The notes: generated from the sequence alone by a model not told the origin. 64,000 bases of DNA from Hespellia sp. (GCA_028693555.1 JAQUVD010000003.1:62001-126000), one strand, 5' to 3'; shown: positions 51,235 through 59,270, counted from the first letter of the stretch. A program made the numbers and translations.

Positions 51235-51564
51235 ATTTGTGGTACGGTTATGAGTTGGTTAAAGACTAGTTTGAAAAAAATGTACAAAAAAAGAACCATC
51301 AAATTAGAAAAGGCGGTTCACGAATGCGCGAAGTGGGGGTTTTAATGTGTGAAGTGAATTTTTCTCCTGCATACCTGTCAAAAGTACACAAAGTTTAAAA
51401 AAAAAGGCTCTTTAGAAGAAAAAATTCAAAATTTGTGATAAAATATATACAAATTAACTTATTGTATCATTAATTGCATTTATATTTAGTACCACATAAT
51501 GTGCATTATGTGGTTAGTTATAATATAGCACATTTTCCATTTTTTGAAAATGAATTCTTTTATT

Positions 51565-52413
51565 CTATATAATTAAATCTAGCTTATTAATCTGCTGCTC
51601 ATGCTCTACACCTGATGTCATAGTATAGATACGTGTTGTATTCACGCTTGCATGTCCAAGCAGATCCGCTAATTTAACGATATCTCTGTGCACATTGTAA
51701 TAGCTGACAGCAAAGAGATGTCTGAGGTTATGAGGAAAAACCTTGCTGAGTAACACTCCTGCAAATCCAGCCAGCTTCTTCATTGATTTACAAAGATTAC
51801 TCCGATCAATGGGTTTTCCACCTGTGGTCTGAAAGACAGACCCTTGATGTATCTGATTGTCGTTAATGTACTTACGGAGCTTGATTTTTAGTTTGTGTGG
51901 GAGAAATACAGTTCTGATTTTTCCTTTACAATCAACCTCTGCTCTTCCGTTTTTGATACTTTTTACCGTAATATGTTGCAGCTCACCAATTCTTATTCCT
52001 GTTGCACAAATGGTTTCTAAAATATAAGCTAATCGATAGTCTTCTCTTTTTAAAGCACACTCTACCATCTTTCGGTATTCTTCTTTTGTAAGATTTTTTT
52101 CTTCCAGCTGATAGACGGCTTTCTGAATCTTCAGACCCTTTACCATACACTCCCTCATATCCATCAATTCTAAAAAACGATTCAACGATACAAGCATTGA
52201 GTTTACACTGGTGGCTTCATAGTCTTCACTCAGTTTGTTTTTGTATTGAATACAAAGCCCCTTGTCTATGGTATTTAGAAACACATCTTCCCCATTTTCA
52301 TCACTTGCAAATTCCAGAAACTTTTTTACATCTCTCGCATACTTTGCGATTGTGTTCGCACTTTTTTCCTCCAATCTTAATTTTTCTGTAAATTGTAATA
52401 GTAATTCTTCCAT
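51565..52413 (-). CDS. Tyrosine recombinase, candidate invertase of the adjacent segment
   Basis: A 282-residue Xer-size tyrosine recombinase. The N-terminal core-binding SAM-like domain spans residues 5-95; the catalytic domain has R141 in ATGIRIGEL, a Lys near 163-165 in DCKGKIRTV, H228-x-x-R231 in PHNLRHLF, H254 in LLGHASVNTT and nucleophile Y263 in RIYTM. It lacks the arm-binding N-terminal domain of conjugative-element integrases, which argues for local inversion over island integration. It starts at the ATG at 52413, 7 bases after GGAGG, and ends 51 bp from the right inverted repeat. Integration of the island is the alternative role. Confidence 0.85.
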   Translation of the reverse strand: MEELLLQFTEKLRLEEKSANTIAKYARDVKKFLEFASDENGEDVFLNTIDKGLCIQYKNKLSEDYEATSVNSMLVSLNRFLELMDMRECMVKGLKIQKAVYQLEEKNLTKEEYRKMVECALKREDYRLAYILETICATGIRIGELQHITVKSIKNGRAEVDCKGKIRTVFLPHKLKIKLRKYINDNQIHQGSVFQTTGGKPIDRSNLCKSMKKLAGFAGVLLSKVFPHNLRHLFAVSYYNVHRDIVKLADLLGHASVNTTRIYTMTSGVEHEQQINKLDLII

Positions 52414-52548
52414 TACATTTCCTCCAGGTTTTGTTCTTTGGTATGTCACGATGTTTCAGTATACATTATTTGCACGGGAAAGAGAAGTCTACTTTTCACT
52501 TCTTTTCTGCACTTTACATTTTAATCTATTGATCCTCCCGATTCTCTA

Positions 52549-52587
52549 TTTCGACCAAAAACGTATTGTTTTCGACCAAAAAAACGT
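52549..52587. promoter_or_regulatory. 21-bp-spaced direct repeats upstream of the recombinase gene
   Basis: TTTCGACCAAAA occurs at 52549 and again at 52570, in phase by exactly 21 bp (two helix turns), each followed by A-rich sequence and ACGT. Paired direct repeats at this distance are the usual target form of LytTR-type regulators. They lie between the degraded kinase and the recombinase start, so control of recombinase expression is plausible. Confidence 0.5.
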
Positions 52588-52591
52588 TATG

Positions 52592-53428
52592 TTAAGCCTG
52601 ATCAAAGATTAAATTTACGTCAAATCTTGCCTCCTGATCATAGATATTTATTCTAGCACCATACTGACTGGCAATTGCTTGTACAGATGCCAGTCCAATC
52701 CCCCATTGTGTTTTTTTGTTATGTGTCTGTTCGTAATAATTTTCAACTTTGATGATGTATTGAGTTCCCAGCATTCTTACATCTATTTTTATGTAGGCTT
52801 TTTCTCTTCTCGCGGCCCTTTGGCTTGCCTGTACTTGCAGATATTCTGTGATATAATTCGTAATCTGCTCGTATTTTCCATGATTTAACTGTTCTTGAAT
52901 CAGACAGAGATGATACCTGTAATCATGACGCTCTCTTCGCTGCTCATCCCACACTTTTTTCCAACCGGTCCACTGATGCTTCTGTGCCTCAATCTGATCT
53001 TCTAATGCCTGCGCTTTCTGTTCGGTAAGCGTTTCCTTGTTCATACTCCAAATCAGGTTTAACACGACACAGTAACTAACCGTCATACAAAGTTTTTGAA
53101 TCTTGGGAAACTTAGGATGATAGGTGGAAAACAATGAAGCCGAAACGTGATCTCCGCAAGATTGATAATATGAAATTGAAAGGTTAAGATGGATGCATAG
53201 GAGAAACAAAATCAATGCCACCTGCGGATGTCCTTTTTGCACCGCATTCCAATCACCTACCGCGAGAATAATGACTGCGTCCACCACGAGATAGACCACA
53301 CATAATATAACAGTCGTTTTCTTTGAAAACCGGGTTCGATTTTGATAGGGGTAATATACGAGAGACAGATATACCACTGAGTGAATTAATATATTTACAT
53401 TTTCCGTCAGAAAGATAAATCTTGGCAT
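52592..53428 (-). pseudogene. GHKL-type sensor kinase lacking its ATP-binding N-box
   Basis: A 278-residue frame related to AgrC-like kinases of the LytTR systems. It keeps membrane helices (residues 10-125), the dimerisation helix with H168 in RRERHDYRYHLCLI, and the end of the ATPase domain (YIIKVENYYEQ, GIGLASVQAIASQYGA). Between EYLQVQASQ (about 202) and YIKIDVRML the family normally has around 60 residues with the N-box (NxxxNA); they are absent without a frameshift. Some membrane sequence also appears missing near residue 100. It should be unable to bind ATP. Alternatively it is a translated but inactive protein. Confidence 0.65.
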
Positions 53429-53433
53429 TTCTC

Positions 53434-53925
53434 TTATTCATCCTCCATTTCCATCCCAAATCGATAATCAATAAAAAGGATCTTGCTGATTGGAATCTTG
53501 TGCTCCTCACGTCTGCATGTCACAGTTATATAGAAAGAATTCTTCATATATGCCATCACACGTTCCATTGCATTTTGAACCTTCTCCTGTGTACAGGGTT
53601 TTACAAGATAATGTGTTGCTCGTAATTCAAAGCCTTCCAGTCCATAATCAGTGCTTGTTGTTACAAATATAATTTTTTGTTGATCCTCTTCTTTCCCCTC
53701 CCCCCTAGTCCTGAGACTTCTGGCTACATCAATTCCGGATAGCTTATTTAAGAAAATATCCAAAAAAATCACATCATACTGCTCCGGCATCTCCTCCAAG
53801 AATTCTTCCCCTGTCTCATACTGATCAATCTCCACATAAACATTGGACTGCTGACAATATTTTTGTACCATTGCATTTAACGACCTTGCATCCTCCTGTC
53901 GATCTTCTACGATTGCTATTTTCAT
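53434..53925 (-). pseudogene. Response regulator with truncated LytTR domain
   Basis: A 163-residue frame from the ATG at 53925. The receiver domain is intact: D8 region IAIVEDRQED, D56 in VIFLDIFLNKLSG, Lys in THYLVKPCTQ. The LytTR DNA-binding domain starts (SFYITVTCRREEHKIPISKI) but ends after about 35 residues at FGMEMEDE; normal domains have about 100. The kinase frame starts 5 bases later, so a deletion probably removed the regulator tail and the start of the kinase together. Without the full domain it should not bind DNA specifically. Confidence 0.65.
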
Positions 53926-54010
53926 CTTTCGTAACTCCCTTTTCTTTATTGTTTTTAACATAATATTTTATCTTTTGCGCTATATAAAATCAACAGGAAA
54001 ATTTCTCCAA

Positions 54011-54050
54011 TTTAAAAAAGCCCCGGCTTTCATCTTCCGAAAGTCGGGGC
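54011..54050 (-). terminator. Terminator of the tRNA operon
   Basis: Arms GCCCCGGCTTTC (54020-54031) and GAAAGTCGGGGC (54039-54050), one wobble, followed on the minus strand by TTTTTTAAA. It begins 8 bases after tRNA-Leu. A diverged copy accompanies repeat A at 24858-24897. Confidence 0.88.
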
Positions 54051-54057
54051 CTTGGCC

Positions 54058-54138
54058 TGCGGATAACAGGACTTGAACCTGCACGGTCTCCCACTAGATC
54101 CTAAGTCTAGCGCGTCTGCCAATTCCGCCATATCCGCA
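54058..54138 (-). tRNA. tRNA-Leu (anticodon TAG)
   Basis: Cloverleaf with a long variable arm, acceptor TGCGGAT/ATCCGCA, anticodon loop CTTAGGA, T arm CAGGTTCAAGTCCTG. Last gene of the tRNA operon. Its 3' end (54055-54086 including 3 flanking bases) is repeated exactly at 24898-24929, so it is the likely integration site of the island; the gene is left intact. Confidence 0.95.
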
Positions 54139-54191
54139 TATATAATATGTATCCTTAGATACAAAAGAACATGTTTTCACATGTTCTTCAG

Positions 54192-54264
54192 TGAAGCATC
54201 GGGGATTCGAACCCCGGACAACTTGATTAAAAGTCAAGTGCTCTACCACCTGAGCTAATGCTCC
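54192..54264 (-). tRNA. tRNA-Lys (anticodon TTT)
   Basis: Full cloverleaf: acceptor GGAGCAT/ATGCTTC, anticodon loop CTTTTAA, T loop TTCGAAT. CCA is not encoded. Confidence 0.95.
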
Positions 54265-54390
54265 ATATTCAATTAAGTAAGTACTGCTCTACTCTTATCT
54301 GCTACACTAGATTCGTGAAAAACCTCATCAAGTGTCCAGATATGGTTCGTACTAAGCTCGCGAAAACCTCGCTAAGTACTCTACTCAAAA

Positions 54391-54462
54391 CTGGGCTAGC
54401 TGGATTCGAACCAGCGAATGCAGCAGTCAAAGTGCTGTGCCTTACCGCTTGGCGATAGCCCA
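54391..54462 (-). tRNA. tRNA-Gln (anticodon TTG)
   Basis: Acceptor TGGGCTA/TAGCCCA, anticodon stem CAGCA/TGCTG with loop CTTTGAC, T loop TTCGAAT. CCA not encoded. Confidence 0.95.
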
Positions 54463-54530
54463 ATGCATACATTCCCAAAAGAGATCTCATACCTGGATTC
54501 CCAAGAACTTTGCCAAGTATTTTACTCAAG

Positions 54531-54604
54531 GGTGGGTGAAGGGACTCGAACCCTCGATATCCAGAACCACAATCTGGCGCGCTAACCAACTGCACCACAC
54601 CCAC
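54531..54604 (-). tRNA. tRNA-His (anticodon GTG)
   Basis: Acceptor GTGGGTG/CACCCAC, anticodon loop TTGTGGT, discriminator C with a G at -1 (54605) as required for His tRNA. Confidence 0.95.
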
Positions 54605-54651
54605 CACAATATTTTATTATTCATCTGACAAATATATCTGTCTGATGAAAA

Positions 54652-54725
54652 CGAGCCTGGGGGGATTCGAACCCTCGACCTACGGCTTAGAAGGCCGTTG
54701 CTCTATCCAACTGAGCTACAGACTC
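54652..54725 (-). tRNA. tRNA-Arg (anticodon TCT)
   Basis: Acceptor GAGTCTG/CAGGCTC, anticodon stem ACGGC/GCCGT with loop CTTCTAA, T loop TTCGAAT. Confidence 0.95.
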
Positions 54726-54789
54726 ATACACACTCTCATTCCGGGATAATGCGTAAAAAAAAAGCTTTCTTATATCTTGGATATAAGAA

Positions 54790-54860
54790 AGCGGGTGATG
54801 GGAATCGAACCCACGTATCCAGCTTGGAAGGCTGGTGTTCTACCATTGAACTACACCCGC
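54790..54860 (-). tRNA. tRNA-Gly (anticodon TCC)
   Basis: Acceptor GCGGGTG/CACCCGC, anticodon stem CCAGC/GCTGG with loop CTTCCAA, T loop TTCGATT. Confidence 0.95.
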
Positions 54861-54867
54861 AAAGTTA

Positions 54868-54942
54868 TCGGGGTGACAGGATTCGAACCTGCGACCTCCT
54901 GGTCCCAAACCAGGCGCTCTAGCCAAGCTGAGCCACACCCCG
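54868..54942 (-). tRNA. tRNA-Pro (anticodon TGG)
   Basis: Acceptor CGGGGTG/CACCCCG, anticodon stem CCTGG/CCAGG with loop TTTGGGA. First gene of the seven-tRNA operon. Confidence 0.95.
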
Positions 54943-54991
54943 ATATTCAGATAGTCACTTCGCTATAAGTCTTAGCCGTGACGCAAGGATT

Positions 54992-55020
54992 ATTATATTA
55001 CACGCCCCACTAAATGTCAA
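54992..55020 (-). promoter_or_regulatory. Perfect consensus promoter of the tRNA operon
   Basis: On the minus strand TTGACA (55015-55020) and TATAAT (54992-54997) are 17 bases apart, about 50 bp before tRNA-Pro. It should drive all seven tRNAs. Confidence 0.9.
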
Positions 55021-55105
55021 CATTTTTTTAATTTTTTTTGATTTTTTTGGCCCCTCTGCTTTTTATCCGATTTTTCAATGCCTCTAGAAAAGAGCTCTGC
55101 GGCAT

Positions 55106-55594
55106 TCATAAGTCGCTCAAATATCTCTGTGAATATGTAACCGAGCCGTCTGGAGCAATCTCCATAATCATATAGCTGCCCTGTCTGCCCGCCTGACGCG
55201 GGAAGGAGATACTGCCCGGATTGAGTACCACGATATCCTCCGCTTCATCCAAATAAGGTTTATGTGTATGTCCAAACATGACTACGTCCGCACCACGGGC
55301 GCGTCCTTCCCCCTGAATCTCATTCGGATCAAGTGATACATAATAATTATGGCCATGCGTAATAAAAGCCCGCAAATCGCCGATAAGGAACTCTTCTTCT
55401 GCTTTCAGGTCTGTGAAAAAGTCGTTATTTCCGCGCACAATATGCTTCTCACAGTCAACGAGAGACTCTATATACTCCTCGCCGCCCTCTACATCACCCA
55501 GATGGATCAGCATGTCTATCTTTCCAGCCTCTTCCACTGCCCGCTCCAATCCTTTATGACGTCCATGTGTATCACTTACAATTAATATCCTCAT
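55106..55594 (-). CDS. YfcE/MJ0936-family metallophosphoesterase
   Basis: A 162-residue phosphodiesterase. Metal-binding motifs occur in order: D8/H10 in IVSDTHGRH, GD in LIHLGDVEGG, GNND in VRGNNDF, H in ITHGHNYY and the final GHTH in VMFGHTHKP. It hydrolyses phosphodiesters with Mn2+ or a similar metal; the natural substrate is uncertain. It follows rdgB with a 38-base gap, a common pairing in Clostridia, so both are probably cotranscribed. Confidence 0.9.
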   Translation of the reverse strand: MRILIVSDTHGRHKGLERAVEEAGKIDMLIHLGDVEGGEEYIESLVDCEKHIVRGNNDFFTDLKAEEEFLIGDLRAFITHGHNYYVSLDPNEIQGEGRARGADVVMFGHTHKPYLDEAEDIVVLNPGSISFPRQAGRQGSYMIMEIAPDGSVTYSQRYLSDL

Positions 55595-55632
55595 ATCTTA
55601 CCTCTGCTTACTTTTTGATTGATCATTGCCTT

Positions 55633-56235
55633 CTAATTCATCTTCTCTGCCATGATTTTCTTCATCGCACAAAGTCCTGCGCCTCTATGGCTCAATTCAT
55701 TCTTTTTCTCCGGCGTCAGTTCCGCCGATGTGCAGCCGTACTCCGGAAGAAAGAAGATCGGATCATAGCCAAAGCCATTCTCTCCGGATATTTCATGTCC
55801 GATTATGCCTTCCATCGTTCCGCGAACCACTTCGACACTTCCATCCGGAAATGCAGCCGCTATTGCACATACAAACCTTGCCGTCCGCTTCTCATCCGGC
55901 ACTCCGTCTAATCGGTCAAGAAGCATCTGATTCTTAATATCATAAGACGTATCCACCCCTGCATATCTCGCCGAATAAATTCCCGGCTCCTTATTTAAAT
56001 AGTCAATCTCAAGCCCCGAATCATCTGCAAGCACAATCGCATCTTTCGCATACTTTGCAATCCCGGTCGCTTTCTTGATTGCATTTTCTTCAAAGGTCGT
56101 CCCGTCCTCAACTACTTCGATGTCAATTCCTGCCTCCCTCATTGATTCAATCCGCATTCCAAGATCTGCAAGAATCGCCCGGATCTCTACCATCTTATGT
56201 TCATTTCCTGTTGCAAATATAATTCTATTCTCCAT
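55633..56235 (-). CDS. rdgB: RdgB/HAM1 non-canonical purine NTP pyrophosphatase
   Basis: A 200-residue house-cleaning enzyme that hydrolyses dITP, ITP and XTP to monophosphates. Motifs: IFATGNEHKMVEIRAIL at the N-terminus, VLADDSGLEIDYL with the catalytic Asp pair, PGIYSARYAG, GENGFGYDPIFFLP and the C-terminal KNELSHRGAGL. Length and motif order are normal. Start ATG near the end of the methyltransferase gene, 30 bases downstream of its stop. Confidence 0.93.
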   Translation of the reverse strand: MENRIIFATGNEHKMVEIRAILADLGMRIESMREAGIDIEVVEDGTTFEENAIKKATGIAKYAKDAIVLADDSGLEIDYLNKEPGIYSARYAGVDTSYDIKNQMLLDRLDGVPDEKRTARFVCAIAAAFPDGSVEVVRGTMEGIIGHEISGENGFGYDPIFFLPEYGCTSAELTPEKKNELSHRGAGLCAMKKIMAEKMN

Positions 56236-56265
56236 CTGCTATTACTTCCTTCTACTATATCACTG

Positions 56266-57417
56266 CTATATTTTTTTCTGTCTCGGCGGCTTCGGCCCCA
56301 TGAATTGATAAAAATAAGTCTTAATCATACCGTTGTAAAGCTTGCGGTTCTTATCTGCCTTGCGCCCGAAATCCTGCTCCATATCCTCATAACTCGTAAT
56401 CACATATGCCGACCAGGAATCAAGCTGTTTGAACCGATCGCCGAATTCACGATACAGCTTTGGCAATGCTTCCTTCTCCTCCAGCCTCTCGCCATACGGA
56501 GGATTGGTAATAATAAATCCGTATTTCTTCGGATGACTCAAATCCTGTACCGCTCTCTGCTGGAAATGTATCAGATCCGCAACTCCCGCTGCATCTGCAT
56601 TTTTGCGGGCTGCGAATAGTACCTCATGATCAATATCATAGCCCTGGATATCAACTTCAACATCCATATTAACCTGCTCATTTGCCTCATTCACAGCATC
56701 ATACCAGGTCTGCTTTGGAATCAGATTCGCCCACTCTTCCGATACAAAGTCGCGGTTCATCCCCGGAGCGATATTGGCCGCAATCATAGCCGCCTCAATT
56801 GGAAATGTACCACATCCGCAGAACGGATCGACCAGAATACGGTCCTTATGCCACGGAGTGAGCAGAATCAACGCTGCCGCTAACGTCTCACTAATCGGCG
56901 CCTTGCTCTGATACAGACGATATCCGCGCTTATGCAGAGAAGTACCTGTCGTATCAAGTCCGATGGTCACCATATCCTTCATCAAAAACACGCGCACCGG
57001 ATACGGCGCGCCCTTCTCGTCAAACCAGTCCACATGATAGTGCTCACTCATACGCTTTACCATAGCCTTCTTCATGATCGACTGGATGTCCGACGGGCTG
57101 AATAACTGGCTCTTTACCGAAGCCACCTTCACAACCCAGAACTTACCATCCTTAGGAATATACTCTTCCCACGCAATGCGCTTCGTACCCTGAAACAATT
57201 CCTCAAATGAAGTTGCTTTAAATGTTCCCACCTTCAGCAGTACACGTTCCGCTGTTCTAAGAAATATATTTGCACGGCAGATTGCCTCTGCATCTCCCCA
57301 GAATGAAACACGTCCGTCCTCCACCTGCGAAATTTCATATCCCAAACCCTGTATTTCTCTCTTTAATACTGCTTCCAGTCCAAAATGACATGGTGCAATC
57401 AATTCCATTCTCTTCAT
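56266..57417 (-). CDS. THUMP-domain class I rRNA methyltransferase (RlmL/YpsC type)
   Basis: A 383-residue SAM-dependent RNA methyltransferase. The N-terminal ferredoxin-like and THUMP domains span about 1-165 (LEAVLKREIQGLGYEISQVE, VLLKVGTFKATSFEEL). The catalytic domain has the SAM motif DPFCGCGTFPIEAAMIA and the target motif FIITNPPYGERL, typical of N2-guanine methyltransferases acting on 23S rRNA. Homologues are called RlmL, RlmN-like or YpsC; the exact position is not deducible. It is first in the unit with rdgB and the phosphoesterase. Confidence 0.9.
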   Translation of the reverse strand: MKRMELIAPCHFGLEAVLKREIQGLGYEISQVEDGRVSFWGDAEAICRANIFLRTAERVLLKVGTFKATSFEELFQGTKRIAWEEYIPKDGKFWVVKVASVKSQLFSPSDIQSIMKKAMVKRMSEHYHVDWFDEKGAPYPVRVFLMKDMVTIGLDTTGTSLHKRGYRLYQSKAPISETLAAALILLTPWHKDRILVDPFCGCGTFPIEAAMIAANIAPGMNRDFVSEEWANLIPKQTWYDAVNEANEQVNMDVEVDIQGYDIDHEVLFAARKNADAAGVADLIHFQQRAVQDLSHPKKYGFIITNPPYGERLEEKEALPKLYREFGDRFKQLDSWSAYVITSYEDMEQDFGRKADKNRKLYNGMIKTYFYQFMGPKPPRQKKI

Positions 57418-57490
57418 TCGTATCCTCCGCTTTCTATACGTTCTATATTAAGTGCAAGACCCTCGGCTGTCAATAACGAAAATGCCCAGG

Positions 57491-57527
57491 AAAAAACCGC
57501 CGGTTTATTTTCACATAAACCGGCGGT
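57491..57527 (-). terminator. Intrinsic terminator after the Asn/Ser-rich small protein gene
   Basis: Perfect 13-base arms (57496-57508 and 57515-57527) with a 6-base loop; the minus strand continues GGTTTTTTCC. Confidence 0.9.
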
Positions 57528-57553
57528 CCAAACTGTGTTACTGTATGCAGTTC

Positions 57554-57760
57554 TTAATAGTTATCACTCTCATCAAGATCGTCCATGTCTTTATTCGAAG
57601 TTTTATTTTTGCTCGAATAATTCTGGCTGCTGTTCTGGTTTGAGTTGCTGCCGTAACAGTTTTTGTTACTGTTCTTGTTCGTGTTTTTGTTGCTGTTTTT
57701 GTTACTGTCTGAGCTGCTGTTTGAGCTGCCGTTTGAAGAACTGTTATAATTTTTATTCAT
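57554..57760 (-). CDS. Asn/Ser-rich low-complexity small protein
   Basis: A 68-residue protein, more than half Asn, Ser and Lys (MNKNYNSSSNGSSNSSSDSN, then NKNSNKN repeats) with an acidic end DMDDLDESDNY. GGAGGTAATCAC precedes the ATG, and a strong terminator follows the stop, so the gene is real in spite of its composition. Similar proteins occur widely in Clostridia and some are linked to spores; the function is unknown and I cannot assign one. Confidence 0.65.
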   Translation of the reverse strand: MNKNYNSSSNGSSNSSSDSNKNSNKNTNKNSNKNCYGSNSNQNSSQNYSSKNKTSNKDMDDLDESDNY

Positions 57761-57959
57761 GTGATTACCTCCTGTGATTTTTGGTACACTATTATTGTGT
57801 CAGATTCACAATTTTTTATTCATTTCACATGAAAATCAGCCTTCATTTTTATCTATTATTTTTTTAAATTCAACTTGCTTTTTCCTAATCCATATATTAT
57901 ACTATTACTTGTAGAAAGAACTTTTCTACAACCCCTTATTAATTATTTATACTCCCCTC

Positions 57960-57990
57960 AAAAGACCGATGGCTCCCCCATCGGTCTTTT
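57960..57990. terminator. Bidirectional terminator after the C39-like gene
   Basis: Arms AAAGACCGATGG (57961-57972) and CCATCGGTCTTT (57978-57989), T-rich on both exits. It ends the DUF1700/C39 unit on the minus strand. Confidence 0.88.
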
Positions 57991-58001
57991 ACTTTGTCTT
58001 T

Positions 58002-58745
58002 TTAATAAATCGCAACCGCGAAGTTCCCAATCTGATTGTACAGCGATTCCACTGTATCAATGGGCACTTTATAAAGTCCCTTCATCGGATCATATAATAA
58101 TACCGTATTGTCTGCCAGATTATATCCGCCAAGCATTACACAATGTTCCTTCTGATACCACAGATATTCCTGTCCGTCATAATATACAGAATTCCCATTA
58201 AAGACCGGATTTTCATAATTATATGTAATCCAAAGCAGCACCGAATTACCTTGGTCTACATAAGAAAACAAATCCGTAAATGCTGTTCCGCTGATGTTAT
58301 AAGCACTATAATCGCTCCCTTGCGCCTGCAGATAATTATTCGCAGTATTCGTCAATCCGGGAGGAAAAATTCCTCCACCATTCGTCGAACGTGGGTCGCC
58401 CACAAATCCAGCCGCATAATTCTGACCATCATAGATTAAATACTGATCCACAATCTCTGTTTTGCTAAGATCATAGCCCAGAGACTCCAGGGCCATCGTA
58501 AGAGCTACACTTTCGCACCCCGTAGGGAACTGTGGATTCTGCAAAATCGGCGTTGTACTGATAAACGTATAGTCATCATCCTTTTCATAGAACGCTACGC
58601 TAATCTCACTTCTGACTTTTTCATAACACGCTTTTATCGTCTCCGGAATATTGGCAGGGATACCTCCATTGTAAACAATCACGCCGCCTGCAGCCAGAAG
58701 CAGACATAAAACAATCACACTGAATAAGTATTTTAAAAATTTCAA
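58002..58745 (-). CDS. Exported C39-like (peptidase_C39_2) family protein
   Basis: A 247-residue protein with an N-terminal signal anchor (YLFSVIVLCLLLAAGGVIVY). The papain-like C39 fold is indicated by FPTGCESVALTMALESLGYD with the catalytic Cys, GNSVLLWITYN and HCVMLGGYNLADNTVLLYDP with the His and Asp. These proteins are thought to be thiol proteases or bacteriocin-processing-like hydrolases, yet the substrate is unknown. The start overlaps the stop of the DUF1700 gene by 4 bases. Confidence 0.82.
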   Translation of the reverse strand: MKFLKYLFSVIVLCLLLAAGGVIVYNGGIPANIPETIKACYEKVRSEISVAFYEKDDDYTFISTTPILQNPQFPTGCESVALTMALESLGYDLSKTEIVDQYLIYDGQNYAAGFVGDPRSTNGGGIFPPGLTNTANNYLQAQGSDYSAYNISGTAFTDLFSYVDQGNSVLLWITYNYENPVFNGNSVYYDGQEYLWYQKEHCVMLGGYNLADNTVLLYDPMKGLYKVPIDTVESLYNQIGNFAVAIY

Positions 58746-59218
58746 CTTCGTCCACCAATGAGTCGAATAACGATCATCACAATGACAACCGGAATAATAA
58801 TCGGTACCAGAAGACTCACCAATCCACTAACAATCGTAATAATGACAACAATCACCATAATTACGGCTAAGACAGCTAACACTTTCTTCCACCATGTGTC
58901 AAATCCAAACACATGCACTTCGCTCTGATAAGAGTTTTGTGAGTCCTGACTGCTTTGCGATCTACTCCCTGCATCCTCATACACTGTCTCTGTCGCGTCC
59001 GGCTGGTAATACGCCGATCCGGGTGAATCTACGATCCCCTTCGCAATTACCCACGGATCGCCAAGCTCGTCCAACACTTCGCTCTCACTTCGTCCTTTCG
59101 CCATTTCATCCGAAAGATATCCATTATAATAATTTACATTCTCAGAAATCGCTGCGCTGCTGAGCGATTCGTTCTGCAATGCTTCCTTTAATTCCTGTAA
59201 GAATTCACTTCGTGTCAT
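58742..59218 (-). CDS. DUF1700-family membrane protein
   Basis: A 158-residue protein. The N-terminal 60 residues match the DUF1700 pattern: MTRSEFLQELKEALQNESLS, NVNYYNGYLSDEMAKG and SEVLDELGDPWVIAKGI. A Ser/Gln-rich linker leads to two hydrophobic helices (VLAVLAVIMVIVVIITIVSG, LVPIIIPVVIVMIVIRLI). DUF1700 proteins often accompany PadR-type regulators and envelope-stress genes. The ATG at 59218 has GGAGG 5 bases upstream; the longer frame covers the terminator region. Confidence 0.82.
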   Translation of the reverse strand: MTRSEFLQELKEALQNESLSSAAISENVNYYNGYLSDEMAKGRSESEVLDELGDPWVIAKGIVDSPGSAYYQPDATETVYEDAGSRSQSSQDSQNSYQSEVHVFGFDTWWKKVLAVLAVIMVIVVIITIVSGLVSLLVPIIIPVVIVMIVIRLIGGRS

Positions 59219-59270
59219 AAAAACCTCCATCCTCTCGCAGCAAAGGCTGCGCATTATCATTATAAAGAAA

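Larger units (their letters stand above)
51045..51514. mobile_element. Candidate invertible promoter segment bounded by 27-bp inverted repeats
   Basis: The 27 bases at 51045-51071 occur as an exact reverse complement at 51488-51514. Each copy is itself an 11-bp-armed palindrome (ACCACATAATG/CATTATGTGGT) with an asymmetric centre: CA at the left site and TG at the right. Thus the two sites are identical only when inverted, the geometry that gives inversion. The left site extends to an 18-base arm palindrome (51038-51075). The 416 bases between hold no gene. A promoter near the left end points to the surface operon, and a tyrosine recombinase starts 51 bp beyond the right site. Confidence 0.75.

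Noticed and set aside
51565-52413. Recombinase as the integrase of the whole island
   Set aside because: Not excluded, but it lacks the N-terminal arm-binding domain of tRNA-targeting integrases and lies 51 bp from an inverted repeat pair, so inversion is preferred.
54073-54968. Several 60-100-codon frames across the tRNA cluster
   Set aside because: They run through tRNA genes on either strand; typical spurious frames over tRNA T arms.
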